Shown here: positions 61,493 through 64,000 of the stretch, one piece after another
How positions within the stretch are numbered: position 1 is the stretch's first letter
How the letters are laid out: each line of letters opens with the position of its first letter
Assembly: GCF_900103195.1 (NCBI RefSeq)
Contig: NZ_FMWU01000006.1
Span: forward strand, 186,001 to 250,000
Source: Methylobacterium sp. UNC378MF
Lineage (GTDB): Bacteria > Pseudomonadota > Alphaproteobacteria > Rhizobiales > Beijerinckiaceae
DNA length: 64,000 bases
Direction: 5' to 3'
The notes under the pieces: model-generated
What the model was told of the DNA's origin: nothing
The model's database searches: none
Seen by the model: the letters and a program-made list of their open reading frames with translations, nothing else
Made by a program: the position numbers and the translations under genes

Positions 61493-62839
61493 TCAGGCCA
61501 GCATGTAGGTGAGCAGCGAGCGGAGCTGGGCCGGCTTGATCGGTTTGTGGACGAGTTCCGCGCCGGCGGCCGTGACCCGGTCCTCGACCGCCGCCGAATG
61601 GTCGGCGGTGGTGACGATGACCGGGAGTGGATCGGGCCGCAGCGCCCGGAGATAGGCGGCCACGTCGAGGCCGCAGGCGCCGTCGTCGAGATGGTAATCG
61701 AGCACCAGGATGTCCGGCCGCGCGGCGCCGGCTTCGACGGCGGCCCGCACCCCCGCGAGGTCGCGGAAGGTCGAGACCCGGGCATCCCAATTCTGAAGCA
61801 GGCGCGCGAGGGCGTCGGCCGTGGAGACGTCGTTCTCCACGACGAGGACGTGCGCGCCCGAGAGCCGCGTCGCCACCGGGGCCGGGGGGGCGACGGCGGC
61901 CGGGATCGTGCTCAAGGGCAGCGTCAGGGCGACCCGGGTCCCGTGGCCGATTCGGGAGCGCAGCCGCAGGGGATGGTCGAGGGCCTGGGCCATGCGGCGG
62001 ACGATCGACAGGCCGAGGCCGAGGCCCGGGTCCTCGCCGCTTCCGGTCCGGGCTCCGCCGCGGAAGAACTCGTCGAAGACGAGGTCGCATTCCTCCGCGG
62101 CGATGCCACAGCCGGTATCGGTCACCTCGATCCGGATGCCGCCGGACCGACGCCGGGCCGCCAGGACGATCCCGCCGGCATGCGTGTAGCGGACGGCATT
62201 GGAGACGAGGTTCTGGAGGATCCGCTGCAGGAGCACGACGTCGCTCGCGACGGTGACGTCCGGGCAGCGCAGCGACAGCCGCAGGCCCTTGCGCTGTGCG
62301 AAGGGCTTGAAGCTCTCCGCCAGCTCCGCCAGCAGGTCGGGCAGAAACACCGGCTGGATCTGCGGCCGTACGATCCCGGCATCGAGCTTGGAGATGTCGA
62401 GCAGCGTCTTGATCAGATCCTCGATGGTCTGCAGGCCGCGTTCCACCTGGCCCGCGATGGCGCGTGCCTCCGGCGGCACGTCGAGATCGGCCAGCGCCGA
62501 GATGGACAGGCGGGCGGCGTTGACCGGCTGAAGCAGGTCGTGGCTCGCTGCCGCGAGGAACCGGGTCTTGGAGCGGTTGGCGGTCTCGGCCTCCTCCTTG
62601 GCGGCGGCCAGCGCCTCGTTGGAGCGCTCCAGGCGGTGCATCAGCCCGGTCAATTCCTCGGTGCGGGTGCGGACCCGGCCCTCGAGCATGATCGCCGTCT
62701 GGAACAGCGAGTAGGCACTGCCCCGCTGGTCCATGGAGCGCTCGACATGGGACATCAGCGCGGCGTTGATGCGCTCGAGCTTCTCGATCCGCCGGTGCAG
62801 GGAGGCGTCGGTCTCGAGACCGTTCGGGTGCAGGGTCAC
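61493..62839 (-). CDS. Hybrid histidine kinase coupled to a FIST protein (NahK-like)
   Basis: Soluble kinase of 448 residues. There is no membrane span; the N terminus is a coiled coil (RIEKLERINAALMSHVERSM, then LEGRVRTRTEELTGLMHRLE). HisKA has FLAAASHDLLQPVNAARL with His100; HATPase has NLVSNAVRYT, DTGCGI and GLGLGLSIVRRM; a receiver domain follows from about residue 335 with VLVVEND and ILVLDYHLDD. The SHDLLQPVNAARL type and layout resemble NahK, the partner of the nitric-oxide-sensing FIST protein NosP in Pseudomonas. The GTG start overlaps the stop of the FIST gene (GTGA), so sensor and kinase are made together. The output regulator is not in the window. Confidence 0.88.
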   Translation of the reverse strand: MTLHPNGLETDASLHRRIEKLERINAALMSHVERSMDQRGSAYSLFQTAIMLEGRVRTRTEELTGLMHRLERSNEALAAAKEEAETANRSKTRFLAAASHDLLQPVNAARLSISALADLDVPPEARAIAGQVERGLQTIEDLIKTLLDISKLDAGIVRPQIQPVFLPDLLAELAESFKPFAQRKGLRLSLRCPDVTVASDVVLLQRILQNLVSNAVRYTHAGGIVLAARRRSGGIRIEVTDTGCGIAAEECDLVFDEFFRGGARTGSGEDPGLGLGLSIVRRMAQALDHPLRLRSRIGHGTRVALTLPLSTIPAAVAPPAPVATRLSGAHVLVVENDVSTADALARLLQNWDARVSTFRDLAGVRAAVEAGAARPDILVLDYHLDDGACGLDVAAYLRALRPDPLPVIVTTADHSAAVEDRVTAAGAELVHKPIKPAQLRSLLTYMLA

Positions 62840-64000
62840 GACGCGACCGGGGCATCGTCGGCACCCGGCGCATTCCCGGCCAGGGCCTTGCCGATGGCGA
62901 TGCCCGTGAAGGTCTGGTTCAGGTGCATCGCCCGGTACTGCTCGCCGAAGGTCTCGAAGCCGACGACGTTGTAGCGGCGATAGAGGTCGACGATGCCATG
63001 GCGCACCTGCCGGCTCTCGGCGTCGAGGCGACGGAGCACGCATTCGAAGCCGATGATCAGGTCGACGCCGCCGAGCACCGCGTCGAGACGCGCGAGTTCC
63101 GCCCGGGTCGAGGCGACGATGTCGCGCGGCTCGGCGAGCGTGAGCACCACGCCCTCATCGACCGCGCAGAAGAAGCTGAGCGATCCGTCCTCGTTCACCC
63201 GCCGGATCGAGCGGCAGAAATATTCGCCGCCGACCTTCACGGCGAGCGGGTAGGCGGCGAAGCTCATCGGCGACAGGCCCTCGGGGTCGAGGCCGATCGC
63301 CGTCGCGTATTCCCGGGCCGCAGGCTCGGCGTTGAGTTCCTGCACGGTGCGGCGCTCGCCGTCCGAGGCGGTGACCACGAACTTCGTTCGGGTCGGCTCG
63401 AAATTGTCGCTCTTGAAGATCTCCACCGAGAAGTCGGTCTCGACGAGGATCAGGACCGCCGCCTTGCGGTGGATCCTCCCGCCGTGGAGGAGGACGGCGT
63501 CGCGGAAGCGCAGGTCGTCGCCGGCCGAGCCGCCGACGATCGGAATGCCGTCGAGCGCCCAGGCGATCGCCGAGACGACAGTCTCCTCGGCATTGGCGAG
63601 CCCGTCGATCAGCGACAGGGCGAAGCGGTGTCCGGAGGCGATCGCGTCAACCTCGCGGCCTCGGTCCAGCGGGTCGAGCGTCCGGCGCAGCGCCCGGACC
63701 GCGGAGGCGGTCCGCTCCACGTCGAGGTGGTCGATGGCGTCGAGGATCGTGGAGACGATCCGGAAACGCTCGGCCGGGAACGCGATCACGACGAGCCCGC
63801 GGTCGAGGCCGCCGGCCGGCGCGATGCCGCCCGACATCGAGCAGCCCGCAACCGGCACGCCGGGGAACCGGGTCTCCAGCGCGCGGGCCAGGATCTCGGC
63901 ATCATAATCCGCGGAGAAGAACGCGACGATCTGGGACAGGTCGGAGTCGCCGACTGCACGGGCGACCTCAGCGGCCGCGTCGGCGGCCCCGGCCGCGTCT
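62836..64000 (-). CDS. FIST-domain signal-sensing protein (NosP-like), cut by window edge
   Basis: The frame is open to the right edge; 387 residues are visible, close to full length for the family (about 380-400). FIST_N has SQIVAFFSADYDAEILARAL, FPGVPVAGCSM and IPIVGGSAGDDLRF; FIST_C has SFAAYPLAVKVGGEYFCRS, DEGVVLTLAEP and LIIGFECVLRRLD, then YNVVGFETFGEQYRAMHLNQTF. FIST proteins sense small ligands; those named NosP bind haem and nitric oxide and control a neighbouring kinase. Only the coupling and family are seen here; haem binding is inferred. The start codon lies beyond the window. Confidence 0.9.
   Translation of the reverse strand, partial: DAAGAADAAAEVARAVGDSDLSQIVAFFSADYDAEILARALETRFPGVPVAGCSMSGGIAPAGGLDRGLVVIAFPAERFRIVSTILDAIDHLDVERTASAVRALRRTLDPLDRGREVDAIASGHRFALSLIDGLANAEETVVSAIAWALDGIPIVGGSAGDDLRFRDAVLLHGGRIHRKAAVLILVETDFSVEIFKSDNFEPTRTKFVVTASDGERRTVQELNAEPAAREYATAIGLDPEGLSPMSFAAYPLAVKVGGEYFCRSIRRVNEDGSLSFFCAVDEGVVLTLAEPRDIVASTRAELARLDAVLGGVDLIIGFECVLRRLDAESRQVRHGIVDLYRRYNVVGFETFGEQYRAMHLNQTFTGIAIGKALAGNAPGADDAPVAS

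Overview
The window is a GC-rich, densely coded chromosomal stretch with about 58 protein genes. It looks like a member of Methylobacterium/Methylorubrum or a close relative (Alphaproteobacteria, Hyphomicrobiales). The signs are the overall protein character, many four-base stop/start overlaps (GTGA, ATGA, TGATG), a CbbR/QscR-type regulator next to a phosphoribulokinase cluster, SWIB-domain and PRC-barrel proteins, and intergenic palindromes of the kind common in this group. The genus is inferred from protein character, not from a search. I see no rRNA, tRNA, CRISPR array, transposase or prophage gene; the region reads as core plus lineage-specific chromosome.

Layout. 0-6 kb: the end of a LysR regulator, then a leftward run hypothetical - rnr (RNase R) - DUF983 - Nudix - MFS - rpmG, closed by a visible intrinsic terminator. 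6-10 kb: a large FAD/Fe-S D-2-hydroxyglutarate dehydrogenase (YdiJ type) and a ketopantoate reductase. 10-15 kb: a signalling block on the minus strand with a small stress-type protein, a LOV blue-light hybrid histidine kinase, an AI-2E-family permease with an extra C-terminal domain, and a single-domain response regulator. 15-18 kb: glutathione transferase, solute-binding protein and MFS exporter.

18-24 kb: a CbbR/QscR-like LysR gene, translationally coupled to a ferredoxin-type reductase, is divergent from fbp-prk-rpe-cbbY. No RuBisCO gene is in the window. In Methylobacterium extorquens, phosphoribulokinase is reported to serve a regulatory role by making the effector of QscR, which controls serine-cycle genes; this cluster fits that picture. 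24-31 kb: SDR, YebC, an AlgX-like protein, Ada, then a DUF6502-DUF5666 operon whose upstream region carries GTGGGAT palindromes and two coupled small ORFs.

31-41 kb: outer-membrane beta-barrel protein, secreted phospholipase A2-like protein, grpE, glnD, a membrane-anchored TAXI protein, recX, and a two-gene DNA-repair module (radical SAM protein plus DUF4130-UdgX fusion), followed by polA. 45-54 kb: a broken hybrid kinase, quinone reductase, chemotaxis receptor, adenosine kinase, MFS, glutaminase and an ABC exporter. 54-64 kb: MFS, two PRC-barrel proteins, lipoprotein, DUF2721, a 40-residue membrane peptide, a SWIB protein with a histone-like tail, SDR, a DHA2 exporter, and a FIST protein coupled to a hybrid histidine kinase at the right edge, resembling the NosP/NahK nitric-oxide signalling pair.

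The strongest candidates for new biology are the radical SAM/UdgX pair, the DUF6502-DUF5666 operon with its palindromic sites and small membrane peptides, the RuBisCO-less cbb cluster, and the LOV and FIST signalling units.
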